61,994 nucleotides of DNA, from contig CANJMF010000019.1 of NCBI GenBank assembly GCA_947475895.1, positions 1 to 61,994 of the forward strand. Reading direction: 5' to 3'. The notes under the pieces were generated by a model. It was not told the DNA's origin and did not search any database. It saw only the letters and a program-made list of their open reading frames with translations. This stretch comes from Fidelibacterota bacterium. Lineage in GTDB: Bacteria; Pseudomonadota; Alphaproteobacteria; Rhodospirillales; Rhodospirillaceae. Positions 1-10,200 of this stretch are shown here, in pieces. Positions within the stretch are counted from its first letter, which is position 1, and each line of letters starts with the position of its first letter. Position numbers and translations under genes: made by a program.

Positions 1-5
1 GACAA

Positions 6-20
6 GGCAAGGGCCTTGCC
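6..20. other. Small perfect hairpin at the left edge
   Basis: Six-base arms GGCAAG and CTTGCC around GGC. It could be the tail of a terminator for a gene left of the window, but no clear T run follows. Nothing else is recognisable in the first 160 bases. Confidence 0.25.
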
Positions 21-160
21 CACATCTCCACAGGCCCAGCAGCAACAGCAAGTAGGCTTCATCATGGATAGGGTTTTGGCAGCGTGATCAACAACCGGAA
101 TACACCTTAACTTCGCTGCCAACCTGTCCGAAGAAGCGGGACCAGCTCAGTGGTCAGGGT

Positions 161-997
161 TTGGTCTCGCTCAAAAACCTTCGGCGGACTTTCTTGATCG
201 AACCCGGCAGCCATGACGACAAGCTGATCGAGCGCGCCGTCGCCGGCTTGCACTATGTTCCCGATATTCGCCCCGGCGATGAAATCCCCAATGAAATTCT
301 CGACGGCACGGCGTCATGGACCGTCGCGCGCCGCCACAAACAGATCGCACGCGATCGATTGCAATTGCAGTTGCTGTCGTGGATGAGCGGCTCGGCCATG
401 AGCTACGCCAATTCCGACGAACTTAAGAAGCTGATGGACGACCCCGAGAATAAGAAATTACTGAAGGACGCATTCGGTAAGGCCGCGCTTGCCATGGGTT
501 TGGCGAAGAACGAGTCCGAAAAAGTGCTCGACCGCATCGAGACCTTGGCGCGCGAGATTTGCTATATCGAAGCCTTGCGCGAACGCACGCGTGAAGTCGG
601 AAAGATCCGCGCCAATCTTGATATTTTGACCAAGGTCTATAGCGCCGATCAGCGCATGTCGGCTGACATCAGCCGCATGAAAATCCTTATCGTGAAGGGT
701 GTGCAGGAAGCACAAAACATTCTCGACAATATCGACGCGGAGACCGCCGACGTGCTGGGCGCTTTAATGTCGATTGAGGAGATCATCCGCTCGGTGCGCA
801 AAGCACGCGACGATCTTCACTTCCTGATGATGGAATGGGATGCGCCGCTCGCGAAGTGGAAAGGGCTCAATATGGTCAAGAGCCCCGAGATCGATAAGGC
901 GCTTTCGGCCACCTACCAGTTCCTGGCCATGCGTTTCTCGACCGGCAAAAGTCTCATGAAAAAGAAAGGTGCCGCGGCGTCTTCGGCCGCTGGCTAG
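161..997 (+). CDS. Unknown coiled-coil protein
   Basis: 278 residues, not recognised. No signal peptide or membrane segment is visible, so a cytoplasmic location is likely. Residues about 120-230 are strongly helical with heptad-like spacing (KVLDRIETLAREI..., then IEEIIRSVRKARDDL), which suggests a coiled coil or helical bundle. The tail is Lys/Ala rich (KKKGAAASSAAG). The start is TTG at 161 just after CAGGG; no in-frame ATG occurs for about 90 codons, so the start is uncertain. It converges on a single-domain response regulator with a 7-bp gap. A structural or signalling role is only a guess. Confidence 0.75.
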   Translation: MVSLKNLRRTFLIEPGSHDDKLIERAVAGLHYVPDIRPGDEIPNEILDGTASWTVARRHKQIARDRLQLQLLSWMSGSAMSYANSDELKKLMDDPENKKLLKDAFGKAALAMGLAKNESEKVLDRIETLAREICYIEALRERTREVGKIRANLDILTKVYSADQRMSADISRMKILIVKGVQEAQNILDNIDAETADVLGALMSIEEIIRSVRKARDDLHFLMMEWDAPLAKWKGLNMVKSPEIDKALSATYQFLAMRFSTGKSLMKKKGAAASSAAG

Positions 998-1004
998 TCA
1001 GCGG

Positions 1005-1397
1005 CTAACCGCAGCCGGCCACGACCCGCGCCATGGCGTCACGCAAGGCTTCCGCGTCGAAGGGTTTAGGCAGGAACAATGAAACCCCATGTTCCATGGC
1101 GTAGTTGGCGCGGTAAGGCCCTGCTTCGGCGCTGACAAGAATAAACGGGATGGTTTTGAATTGCGGATTTTTCCGCATGCCTTCGAGAAGGCCCAAGCCA
1201 TCCACCGGCTCCATGTTCCAATCCGAAATCACCAGGCCCACGTCAGGCGTGGCCTCAAGGCACGCAAGGGCTTCGCCGCCGTCGGTGGCGGCAATGACGT
1301 TGCTATAACCTAAGCGATGCAAAGAACGCGTTACGGCCTGGCGCATATCCTCCAGGTCGTCGACGATCAGGATCTTTGTGTCTGCCGGAAACGTCAT
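1005..1397 (-). CDS. Single-domain response regulator (CheY-like)
   Basis: 130 residues, entirely a receiver domain. The acidic pair D13-D14 (ILIVDD), phosphoacceptor D59 (LVISDWNM), S89 (ILVSAE) and K111 (FLPKPF) are all present, so it should be phosphorylated by a histidine kinase and act by protein-protein contact. There is no output domain, and no kinase or chemotaxis gene nearby to identify its partner. It lies 36 bp downstream of argE on the same strand, so it may be the last gene of a cysS-argE transcript. No strong Shine-Dalgarno is visible before the ATG at 1397. Confidence 0.93.
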   Translation of the reverse strand: MTFPADTKILIVDDLEDMRQAVTRSLHRLGYSNVIAATDGGEALACLEATPDVGLVISDWNMEPVDGLGLLEGMRKNPQFKTIPFILVSAEAGPYRANYAMEHGVSLFLPKPFDAEALRDAMARVVAGCG

Positions 1398-1433
1398 CGC
1401 GTCACTCTGAAGTGTCGCCGGTTGTACGTCACG

Positions 1434-2600
1434 TTACCGGCTCATCATCTTTAGTAGATCATGCAGAAAACGCGTCCCCGCGGCAACTTGCGCGACGGAG
1501 ATGAACTCATTTGGCTGGTGCGCCTGGGTAATGGACCCGGGTCCGCAAATGACGGTGGATAAGCCGCCTTGCTGGAATAAGCCGGCCTCGGCCGCAAAGG
1601 CCACCGCGCGGGTCACATTGTCCCCCGTCAAAGCGCGGCAAAGCTGCTCGGCTTCCGACTCGCGGTCGAGCCTCAAGGCCGGCGTGCTAGTGCGCGGCAC
1701 GGTTTCGATATCACAGTTAGAAGAGATTTTGCGCATGCGCGGGATCACGATATCGCGGCAATAGGTATTGAAGCGCTCCAGGTAAGCCGCCGAGTTGTCC
1801 TCGGGCAGCGCGCGGATATCCCACTGGAACGTACAATGACGCGCCATGATGTTCAGCGCCGTGCCGCCAGTGATGTGGTTAACGGTGATGGTGGTGTGCG
1901 TGGGTTCGAACAAAACGTTGTGCGGGCCCTTTGCGGCCGCTTCCGCCGACATGTTTTGCAGGAACTGTATTAGCTCGGCCGCCACCATCACGGCACTGAC
2001 GCCGCGATGAATTTGCGACGAGTGTGCTTCGTGGCCGGTCACGGTTGTGCGCACGGCGGTGATGCCTTTGTGCGCGCTGACGACTTTCATGTCCGTGGGT
2101 TCACCAACAATGACCGCGCGCGGCGTCGGCACTTCGCGCTCCAAAAGGCGGATCAGCGACGGCACGCCGGCACAGCCCACTTCTTCGTCGTATGAAAAGG
2201 CGAGGTGGATCGGCGTTTTGAGGTCCGCCTTCACGATGTCATCCAATGCGCCCAGAATAATGGCGAGGAATGCCTTCATGTCGGCGGTGCCGCGGCCGTA
2301 CAGCAGCCCGTCTTTTTCCACCACGGCAAAGGGATTGGTGTGCCAGTCCTGATCGTCCACCGGCACCACGTCGGTGTGCCCGGACAATACAACGCCACCT
2401 TTGATGCGCGGACCGATGGTAGCCAGAAGATTGGCTTTGGTTTCTTCGGTGTTGTGAACCAGACGGCTTTCGATGCCGTGTGAGCGCAACAAGTCGCCCA
2501 CGAAGGTGATGAAAGCGAGGTTGGAATTGCGCGACACCGTGTCAAACGCCACCAACTTTTCAAGCATGGCGATGGACTTCTGAGTGGCGGCGTCGGTCAT
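1434..2600 (-). CDS. argE: Acetylornithine deacetylase (M20 family)
   Basis: 388 residues. It hydrolyses N-acetylornithine to ornithine in cytoplasmic arginine synthesis. M20 metallopeptidase signatures are in order: the SGHTDVVP metal histidine, GRGTADMKAF bridging aspartate, YDEEVGC catalytic glutamate pair, VVGEPT, and a C-terminal TQAHQPNE histidine. The ATG at 2600 (MTDAATQKS) is chosen over an in-frame codon 7 residues upstream because it leaves the cysS stop just outside (2-bp gap), consistent with coupled translation. Other M20 specificities (DapE, succinyl-ornithine) cannot be fully excluded, but length and motifs fit ArgE best. Confidence 0.9.
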   Translation of the reverse strand: MTDAATQKSIAMLEKLVAFDTVSRNSNLAFITFVGDLLRSHGIESRLVHNTEETKANLLATIGPRIKGGVVLSGHTDVVPVDDQDWHTNPFAVVEKDGLLYGRGTADMKAFLAIILGALDDIVKADLKTPIHLAFSYDEEVGCAGVPSLIRLLEREVPTPRAVIVGEPTDMKVVSAHKGITAVRTTVTGHEAHSSQIHRGVSAVMVAAELIQFLQNMSAEAAAKGPHNVLFEPTHTTITVNHITGGTALNIMARHCTFQWDIRALPEDNSAAYLERFNTYCRDIVIPRMRKISSNCDIETVPRTSTPALRLDRESEAEQLCRALTGDNVTRAVAFAAEAGLFQQGGLSTVICGPGSITQAHQPNEFISVAQVAAGTRFLHDLLKMMSR

Positions 2601-2602
2601 GA

Positions 2603-3982
2603 TTAATCCTTCGCGCGCCAACGGGTGCCGTCGGGGCGGTCTTCGATAGTAACCCCTAGCGCGTCGATGGCGGCACGCAAACGGTCCGATTCAGCGAAAT
2701 TTTTGCCCTTGCGTGCGGCATTGCGGGCTTCGATGAGACGTTCCACTTCAGCCGCGTCGATGGCGCTGGCTTTGGGCGAACCCGCGAGCCAGGCCTCCGG
2801 CGATTGTTGCAACAGACCCAAAAGTGCACCCGCCGCCAGCAACTCACCCTTAAGACGGGCCTGTTCCTGAGCGTCGGTTGCCTGATTGAGCGTCGTGGCC
2901 AGCGCCGCAATTTCGGCAAAGGCTTTCGGCGTGTTGAGGTCGTCTTCGAGGGCTTCCATGACGCCTACAGGTGCCGCGGCTTCAATCGCCGCGATCGCCG
3001 AGACTTTTTCGAGCGCGCCGTAGAGGCGATTGAGCGTGCGCTTAGCTTGCGCAAGCGACTCATCCGACCAATCCAGCGGCTGGCGATAGTGTGCGCTCAA
3101 AAGTGCAAAGCGCATGGCTTCACCGGCGTGTTCGGTCAATAACTCGTGCACAGTCACGAAGTTGCCTAGCGACTTCGACATTTTTTCTTTGTCGATGGTC
3201 AGGAATCCGTTGTGCATCCAAAAGCGCGCGAGCGGATGGCCGCCGTGCGCGCATGCGCTTTGCGCCAGTTCGTTTTCATGGTGCGGGAAAATCAGATCGT
3301 GACCGCCGCCGTGAATGTCGATGGTTTCGCCCAGATGCGTCTCGATCATACTCGAGCATTCGATATGCCAGCCCGGCCGGCCACGACCCCAGGGGCTTTC
3401 CCAGCCCGGAAGGTCCGGCGTCGACGGCTTCCACAGCACGAAATCTGCCGGGTCTTTTTTGTAAGGCGCGACTTCAACGCGGGCGCCCGCCACCATGTCG
3501 TCGCGTTCGCGCTTCGATAGCGCGCCGTAACTCGGGAACGAAGGCACGTTGAACACCACGTGGCCTTCCACCGCGTACGCATGGCCGTTGGCGATGAGCT
3601 GTTCGATCATCGCGATCATTTGCGTGATGTGTTCGGTCGCGCGCGGCTCGATCGAGGGTGGCAGCGCGTTCAAGGCGGCCATGTCGGCGGCATAGATCGC
3701 CATGAACTTCTCGGTGATCACATTGATCTCAACGCCCTGCTCCTTGGCGGCGGCGTTGATCTTGTCGTCGACGTCGGTGTAGTTGCGGGCATACACCACA
3801 GTGGCGTACCGCTGGCGCAAAAGGCGGAACAGCACGTCGAACACCACGACGGGGCGTGCGTTACCAATGTGTGCAAAGTTGTAGACGGTCGGTCCGCACA
3901 CATACATGGTCACGCGCGCAGGATCGCGCGGCTGAAAGACCTCTTTTTTTCGGGTCAAAGTATTGTATAAAAACAACGACAT
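2603..3982 (-). CDS. cysS: Cysteinyl-tRNA synthetase
   Basis: 459 residues, the normal bacterial length. It charges tRNA-Cys. Class I features are visible: zinc ligand C29 in [13 protein letters not shown] at residues 38-41, further zinc ligands in HIECSSM and [11 protein letters not shown], and the KMSKS loop ([13 protein letters not shown]). The C-terminal part carries the helical anticodon-binding domain ending in a Lys/Arg-rich segment. It lies just upstream of argE and is divergent from the TPR/GT41 gene, with about 70 bp between the two starts. Confidence 0.98.
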   Translation of the reverse strand: MSLFLYNTLTRKKEVFQPRDPARVTMYVCGPTVYNFAHIGNARPVVVFDVLFRLLRQRYATVVYARNYTDVDDKINAAAKEQGVEINVITEKFMAIYAADMAALNALPPSIEPRATEHITQMIAMIEQLIANGHAYAVEGHVVFNVPSFPSYGALSKRERDDMVAGARVEVAPYKKDPADFVLWKPSTPDLPGWESPWGRGRPGWHIECSSMIETHLGETIDIHGGGHDLIFPHHENELAQSACAHGGHPLARFWMHNGFLTIDKEKMSKSLGNFVTVHELLTEHAGEAMRFALLSAHYRQPLDWSDESLAQAKRTLNRLYGALEKVSAIAAIEAAAPVGVMEALEDDLNTPKAFAEIAALATTLNQATDAQEQARLKGELLAAGALLGLLQQSPEAWLAGSPKASAIDAAEVERLIEARNAARKGKNFAESDRLRAAIDALGVTIEDRPDGTRWRAKD

Positions 3983-4051
3983 AGCCTGCCCGATCCGCCT
4001 TACTTACGAAACATCTCGGGCGTGATAGCGCATCGGGCAAGGGATTGCAAA

Positions 4052-5968
4052 ATGTTGCCTCCACATCTGCAAGAGACGTTTAACCGGGCTTTTAAACACC
4101 ATAGCGAAGGGCGTTTGGACGAAGCCGTGGCGATTTATCGCCAGCTCCTCGACTTCAACCCCCAGGAAGCCGACGTCCTGCAGCTATTGGGCACGGTCTA
4201 TTTGCAAAAGGGTGACCACCGCGGGGCCATCGAGTATTTACAGCTCTCACTCGATCTTGTGCCCGGCCAGCCGCGTGTCCGCGAGAATTTGGCGCAGGCT
4301 TGGCTTATGCGCGGTGTTGCCCGGCAAGCCGATGGGGACATCCCCGAAGCCGTCGAGGGTTACAACCGGGCGCTCGCCCTCGATCCCAAGCGCATTGAAG
4401 CCGTCAGCAATTTGGGCGTCATCTCCCTCAATTCAGGTAAGTGGGAGGAAGCGCTCACCTACTTTCGCCGCGCGATCGCCATCAATCCTGCCTTCGCCGA
4501 CGCACACGTCAATATCGCTGCGACGCTAAGCGCCATGCATCGCTATCGCGAAGCGCTGCCCGCGTATCGCCTGGCACTCGCGCTGAAACCCGATAGCCCC
4601 TTCTTCAAGGGGACGTATGTCCACACTAAGCAGCATGTGTGCGACTGGCAGAATCTCCCGCGCGATTTTGCCGATTTGTTGTCCGATGTGGATGCGGGCA
4701 AACCGGTTGCGACACCGTTTTCGCTGCTCGCGACGCCGGCAACGCCGGCCCAGCTTCAGCGCGGCGCGACCGTCTTTGCCGCGATGCGTCATCCCTCAAC
4801 AGGGGCTTCGGTTTGGAGCGGCGCGCGCCACGAACACGAGAAAATCCGTATCGGGTATTTCTCTCCCGACTTTTACGATCACGCGACCGCGCGCCTCCTC
4901 GCGGGCGTGATCGAAGCCCACGACCGCGATCGCTTCGCTATCGTCGGCTTCACCTGGGGTCCATTCGAACTCGATGACACGCGCAAGCGCCTCGAGAAAG
5001 CCTTCGGTGGCCTCATCGACCTTAACCCGGTGAATGATCATGGTGCGGCGTCCACGGCGCGTCGTATGCAAATCGGTATCGCGGTCGATTTGAGCGGTTA
5101 CGTGCAAATGAGCCGCGCCGGCATTTTTGCCCGCAGGGCGGCGCCGGTCCAGGTCAACTACTTAGGTTTTCCGGGCACCATGGGGGCCGATTATTTCGAT
5201 TACCTCATCGCTGATCGCATGATCGTGCCGCCGCAGCATCATGCGTTTTATACTGAAAAGATCGTCACGCTTCCCGACAGCTATCAGGCCAACGACTCAC
5301 GGCGCGCCGCGTCCGCGCGCGTATTCACGCGTAGTGATTTGGGATTACCAGACAAGGGTTTCGTCTTCGCGTCCTTCAACAATAGCTACAAGATCACACC
5401 GGACATTTTCGATATCTGGATGCGTCTGCTGATTAACGTTCCCGGCAGTGTTCTTTGGCTTTTGCAAAGCGACGATCTGGCCGTTGAAAATCTCAAGCGC
5501 GAAGCGGGTGCGCGCGGTGTCGCGCCCGAGCGCCTCGTGTTCGCGCCGCCCATGCCCGCGCCAGACCACCTCGCGCGCCACGTTCACGCCGACTTGTTCC
5601 TCGACACTTTCTTTTGCAACGGCCACACCACCACCAGTGATGCCTTATGGATGGGCGGCGCCGTCGTCGCTTGCAAAGGCATCACCTTCGCGGGCCGCGT
5701 GTCGTCCAGCCTGCTCATGGCGCTTGGCGTGCCGGAGTTGATCACCACCTCCGTCGCCGACTATGAGCGCCTGGCGCTTGAACTGGCGCGCGATTCGACA
5801 CGCCTCGCGGCCATTAAAGCGAAAATCGCCGCCAATCGCACAACGTTCCCGCTGTTCGATACCGTCCGCTTTACCCGGCATTTGGAGGCGGCTTATACCG
5901 AGATGTGGGCCCGCCATCAGCGCGGCGAGGCTCCGTCCGCGCTCACAATTCAGCCGCTAAGCTCTTGA
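4052..5968 (+). CDS. TPR protein with O-GlcNAc-transferase-like (GT41) domain
   Basis: 638 residues from the ATG at 4052, which has GGGCAAGGG upstream; an in-frame GTG at 4022 is less likely. Residues about 1-190 hold four or more tetratricopeptide repeats (ALDPKRIEAVSNLGVISLNSG and similar). Residues about 250-630 match the SPINDLY/OGT catalytic region, including IRIGYFSPDFYDH, VNYLGFPGTMGADYFDYLIADR and FFCNGHTTTSDALWMGG. The family moves a sugar, usually GlcNAc, from a UDP donor to Ser/Thr of proteins. The bacterial target is unknown; flagellin or a surface protein is possible. No membrane segment is seen. Confidence 0.9.
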   Translation: MLPPHLQETFNRAFKHHSEGRLDEAVAIYRQLLDFNPQEADVLQLLGTVYLQKGDHRGAIEYLQLSLDLVPGQPRVRENLAQAWLMRGVARQADGDIPEAVEGYNRALALDPKRIEAVSNLGVISLNSGKWEEALTYFRRAIAINPAFADAHVNIAATLSAMHRYREALPAYRLALALKPDSPFFKGTYVHTKQHVCDWQNLPRDFADLLSDVDAGKPVATPFSLLATPATPAQLQRGATVFAAMRHPSTGASVWSGARHEHEKIRIGYFSPDFYDHATARLLAGVIEAHDRDRFAIVGFTWGPFELDDTRKRLEKAFGGLIDLNPVNDHGAASTARRMQIGIAVDLSGYVQMSRAGIFARRAAPVQVNYLGFPGTMGADYFDYLIADRMIVPPQHHAFYTEKIVTLPDSYQANDSRRAASARVFTRSDLGLPDKGFVFASFNNSYKITPDIFDIWMRLLINVPGSVLWLLQSDDLAVENLKREAGARGVAPERLVFAPPMPAPDHLARHVHADLFLDTFFCNGHTTTSDALWMGGAVVACKGITFAGRVSSSLLMALGVPELITTSVADYERLALELARDSTRLAAIKAKIAANRTTFPLFDTVRFTRHLEAAYTEMWARHQRGEAPSALTIQPLSS

Positions 5969-6055
5969 AAAAGCTGACAGCCGACACCAAACATTGCAAA
6001 ACCCCGCGAAACCGGGCATTTGCACGCAAATGAAGTGCTGACTTTAGGATTTTCG

Positions 6056-6541
6056 ATGATGAACGAACCCATTTTCGCCGCCCGTGAATCGATCGAACAG
6101 GTCGAGGAAGGCCACGCGCTGGCGCCCAAGTTCGAGCGCGACGGCCTGATTCCGGTTGTCACGACCGATGCCGAAAGCGGCGAGCTGCTGATGCACGGCT
6201 ACATGAACGCCGAAGCTTTGCGTCTGACCGTCGAGACCGCCGAAGCCCACTACTACAGCCGCAGCCGTAAGGCGTTGTGGCGTAAAGGCGCCACCAGTGG
6301 CCTCGTGCAGCGCGTGGTCGAAATGCGCATCGACGACGATCAAGACGCTGTCTGGCTGCGTGTGAAGGTGTCGGGTTCTGGCGCTAGCTGCCACGTCGGC
6401 TTCCGTTCATGCTTCTACCGCGCGATTCCGCTCGGCGGCGCGTTGCAGAACGCTGTCGATAAACTCGAATTCACCGAGAGCGAGAAGACGTTCGATCCTA
6501 AAGCCGTCTACGGCGACGCACCGAATCCGACGCAGCTCTAA
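6056..6541 (+). CDS. hisI: Phosphoribosyl-AMP cyclohydrolase
   Basis: About 161 residues. It opens the adenine ring of phosphoribosyl-AMP, the third step of histidine synthesis. The signature run is clear: MHGYMNAEALRLTVE, HYYSRSRKALWRKG, the metal-binding DDDQDAVWLRV, and the zinc site CHVG...SCFYR. It is the stand-alone HisI form with no HisE fusion. Tandem ATGs at 6056 and 6059 are the likely starts; a TTG at 6020 would add residues unlike the family. It stands apart from other his genes, which is common in Alphaproteobacteria. Confidence 0.95.
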   Translation: MMNEPIFAARESIEQVEEGHALAPKFERDGLIPVVTTDAESGELLMHGYMNAEALRLTVETAEAHYYSRSRKALWRKGATSGLVQRVVEMRIDDDQDAVWLRVKVSGSGASCHVGFRSCFYRAIPLGGALQNAVDKLEFTESEKTFDPKAVYGDAPNPTQL

Positions 6542-6553
6542 GCCACCCGCTTA

Positions 6554-7243
6554 TTAGCTCGAACGGTCTCCACGGCGTCCACGGCGCGCGTGCGGGCCGT
6601 TGGCGTCCTGAGCTTCACCGGCTGTGGGTGTTGCCGGTGGCATCCACACTTTGCGTTGCCACTGTGCGGCGCGGCTCACACCGCTATCCAACTCAGTGGC
6701 CGAAAGGCTTTTTCTCACCGCTGCTATCGCCGTCGCATCGAGTGCGACGAAACCGATCCGCGATTTTCCGGGATTCACATCGTAAAGCGCCAACCAGTAA
6801 GCGGCTTCGGCTGTGTTGCGTACCGATGTGGGCCCGAGCGCATAAGTTTGCGCGAGGCGTCCTTGCGCTTCAGGCCAGCCCGCGTCGGCGGCGCGCCGCA
6901 GCCACACCACGCCTTCAAGATAGTCCGATGACGCTTCCTGTCCGTCGGTGGTTTGGGTCAGGCATTCACCCAATGCCGTCTGCGCGTTCTCGTAGCCGGG
7001 CCCCATCGAAACGACGCGGCGGAATTGCACGGCTGCGCGAACGCAGTCGCCTTTGGACTTCAGGTCCATGGCATCGCTAAAGACTTTATTCGGGTCGGTG
7101 CCGGCACGGATCATCATGCCGCGCCCATCGACGCCGGGCTCGTAAACGCCGCCCATGTCGCGTCCGCGCGTTTCGCGATCGCCGCCGCCGCAACTAGCAA
7201 GGCCTAATAGCGCAATCGCAGCGAAAGCGATCCGAACCTGCAT
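6554..7243 (-). CDS. Sel1/TPR-type lipoprotein
   Basis: 229 residues with a lipoprotein leader: MQVRIAFAAIALLGLASC with lipobox LASC, so it should be lipid anchored in the envelope. The middle carries TPR/Sel1-like helical repeats (GYENAQTALGECL, YLEGVVWLRRAADAGWPEAQGRLAQTYALG, AAYWLALYDV). These repeats usually mediate protein-protein contacts. The tail is Arg/Gly rich (HARRGRRGDRSS). The gene starts 10 bp after the autotransporter stop on the same strand, so the two are probably co-transcribed, and a role in autotransporter assembly is a reasonable guess. Confidence 0.85.
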   Translation of the reverse strand: MQVRIAFAAIALLGLASCGGGDRETRGRDMGGVYEPGVDGRGMMIRAGTDPNKVFSDAMDLKSKGDCVRAAVQFRRVVSMGPGYENAQTALGECLTQTTDGQEASSDYLEGVVWLRRAADAGWPEAQGRLAQTYALGPTSVRNTAEAAYWLALYDVNPGKSRIGFVALDATAIAAVRKSLSATELDSGVSRAAQWQRKVWMPPATPTAGEAQDANGPHARRGRRGDRSS

Positions 7244-7253
7244 GCGAACTCCT

Positions 7254-10200
7254 TTAGAATCTAAAGCGCACGGTCACCGAAGCCTGATGCGACAGATACC
7301 CGCTGGCAATCCGCGCGTCGTAATCGAGGCTGACGGACGAATAGCTGTCTTTGTGAGAGACGCCTAAGCCCACACCAAAGGTATTCTTGTTCGGCGTGTT
7401 GCTGAAGTTCGTAAACGTCGGGCCACCGGCCACGAAGCTCGCGATGACGGGGAAGGGGGCGGTCTTGAATTCGCGCGTAAAATCGCCGCGCACTTCCCCT
7501 TCCACGTAAGAATCGTAGAAGATCGGGAATGCGCGATCGAGCGTGAAGCCCAACGATCCGCGCAGGGACTCCGGGTCTTTGTCGCCGATGTTCAGGTTGA
7601 TCCCATCGCCGCCACCGGTTTCGCTGTAATCGTTTTCATGCAGCTTCACGTAACCCGCGCGCGCATAGGGCGACAGTTTGTATTTGCCCAGGAACATGCC
7701 GTATCCCAATTCCAAGGCGCCGTTGAATTGATAACCCTTCCACGACGATTCCGCCGTGCGCGTGGTCGCGTCGAGCACGACTTTGCGCGCTTGGTCGTAG
7801 GAATTCAGCGCAGCACCCGCGATCGCCTGCACATAGAACGGGCCGAGCTGCGAATGCGTATAGAGGTTGGCTTGGCTCGTATAAAACTGCACCGGCGAAG
7901 TCTTGTTGATCTGCAAATCCGCCGAGTGCCATGATTCCATCAGCGATAAGCCGATGATGGTGTGATCTTGAACGGGGAAGTCGACGCCGACTCCGATGCC
8001 AAGGCCCCACAGCGAGAAGCCGGCTTGCTCGCCGCGTGCGTTTTGCGTTTCGAAGTCACCGAGCGCCTGCGCCCAAAAACCCGAGACGTCGCCCAGTGTG
8101 TGTTCGGGAACGCCGTTCTTCGCCACGGCCGTCAAACGACGGCGAATCATGCCGCTCGCCATTTCGTTGTTGTCGAGGGCGCCTTGAAGCGTAGCACCGC
8201 TCGTATCCGGCAGAAGCTTCTGGAAGGCCTGCTTAGTCGCAGCTTCCGACGCCTGGTTGGACACGGACGTTGCCACTGCAGTGTCTTTGTTCAGGGCCGT
8301 CGCGAACGCGCCGTAAAGCGCGGTCATGTTCCTGCCAAGGTTCAACTCGGTCGCCGTCTTCGGGTGAACCGTGAGTCGCAACGCGTTGGAGTTAGTCGGG
8401 TCCAAGCCGAATGTCGCGACGTTGAGGAACGATGTTGGCGCGACCAAGGTTTGGCTTAAAGGCGAACCGAACGTCAGCGACGCCGCTCTGATCAGCGTGA
8501 TCGTGCGGTCGCTCGTCAAAATGCCGTCATAGGCCGCGGTGATCGTGGTGCCGGCCGCGAACGAGATGGTTCCCGTGGGCGCAGACATGACGGTCGTGGG
8601 GCCAGTGCCTGAAATTAGGAACGTAAGTTTGGACCCGGTGCCGAACGTCGCGTTCGTGATGTTCAACGTCTGCTTGTCGGTGACCGAGAGTTGCGACTGA
8701 TTCACGCTCAACGTCAGTGTCCCGGTGCCTTGCGACAAGCCGCCGCCGAGCACGGAGTTATTGGCGAGCGAGAGGGAGTGTGTCCCATTGCCCAGACCCA
8801 AGCGGCCGGTGATGGTTGCCGCATTGAGCGAGATCGTATTGTCGCCGGTCTTCGTCGCACCCGCCTGGAAGGTAACGTTGCCGACGATCTTGCCGTTCGT
8901 CGCCATGGTGAAGGTGCTGTTGCCGCCGCCGAGCAAAAGGTCGCCCGTGATCGTACCGGTATTGTTGAAGGTCAATCCGGCGCTGCTCGCGCTGAGATCA
9001 AGGGCGCGCCCGATACCGAAGCTGCCGTCGGGCCGCTTCATGGTGATGTTGCCCGAGTTGGTGAAGCTCGTCAGCGTGCCTGACTTATCGATAATGCCGT
9101 ACGCGCCCGAGTTGCCGCCTTGAACGTTGACCAGGATGTTGCCCGAGTTGGTAAACGACGGCAGCGCGCCCAACGCGTCGACGACGATCGCGTAACCGCT
9201 GCCGCCTTTGGTGCCGAGTGTGTTGGTGGTTTCGTTCAAGGTCGAGTCAATGGTGGTGACAATGAAGTCGCCGGTGTTCACGAACTTGGTCAGCGTTCCG
9301 TAATTGCCGATGTGAAGGCCTGTCCCGGTCGCGTCCTGGGCTTGCACCTGGACGTCGCCGCCGGCGTTCAAGAAACCTTCGACCCGCGCCGTATAATTCG
9401 TTGTGCCGACCGTCAGGCCTTCGATGTTGATGCCGAGCGCGCTGACTTCGTTAGCCGCGCCCTGCGCCGTAATCACGCCTTTGTTGACGATGCCGTACCC
9501 GTCGGGCTGAAACGGACCGACGACGAAGTTTTGCGGCGCGGCCAATCCACCGGGCGCCACGTTGATGGCCGCCGACGGTCCGATGATGACGACAAACCCG
9601 TCAGCCGGCAGCGCTGCGGCCGCGTCCGCGCTCGCGGTCTGCTGCGATATGGTGAAGCCGTTACCTTCGTTCTTGAAACCACCGCTGATATTGGACGCGA
9701 GCCAAACGCTCGCGCGGCCGTTAACCGGGGCCGACGTAATGAGACGCGTGCCTGTCTTGTCGGGAACGAGCTGCGGGCCTGTACCGGCGCCGATGGTGCC
9801 GAGGTTCGTGATGGCGCCGTCCATGCCGCCGCCGACGTATAAGCCGACGTTATTGGTACCGACCGCGTTGATGCTGCCAAGGTTGGTGATGGCGCCCGTC
9901 AGTAGGCCTGTGGTGGCAATGCCGTAGGAGTTGATGCCCACCGTTGTGATGGCGCTGGTATTGTTGATATTGCCGATGATGTGCGACTGCGACAGCAAGC
10001 CGTACGAGCTGGCGCCGCCGACGGTGAGGCCCTGTGTCGTGCCGGCAAACAGTGAGATATCGCCCGTATACGTACCGGGGCCCGTCAAACGGATGCCGGC
10101 ATTGTTGGCGACGGTGGTGCTTGCTGTGTCTGTCGGTCCAACAACGAAGATCGCGCCGGCCGAAGTAATGGTTGATGTGCGGTTTTGCGACAGATCTACC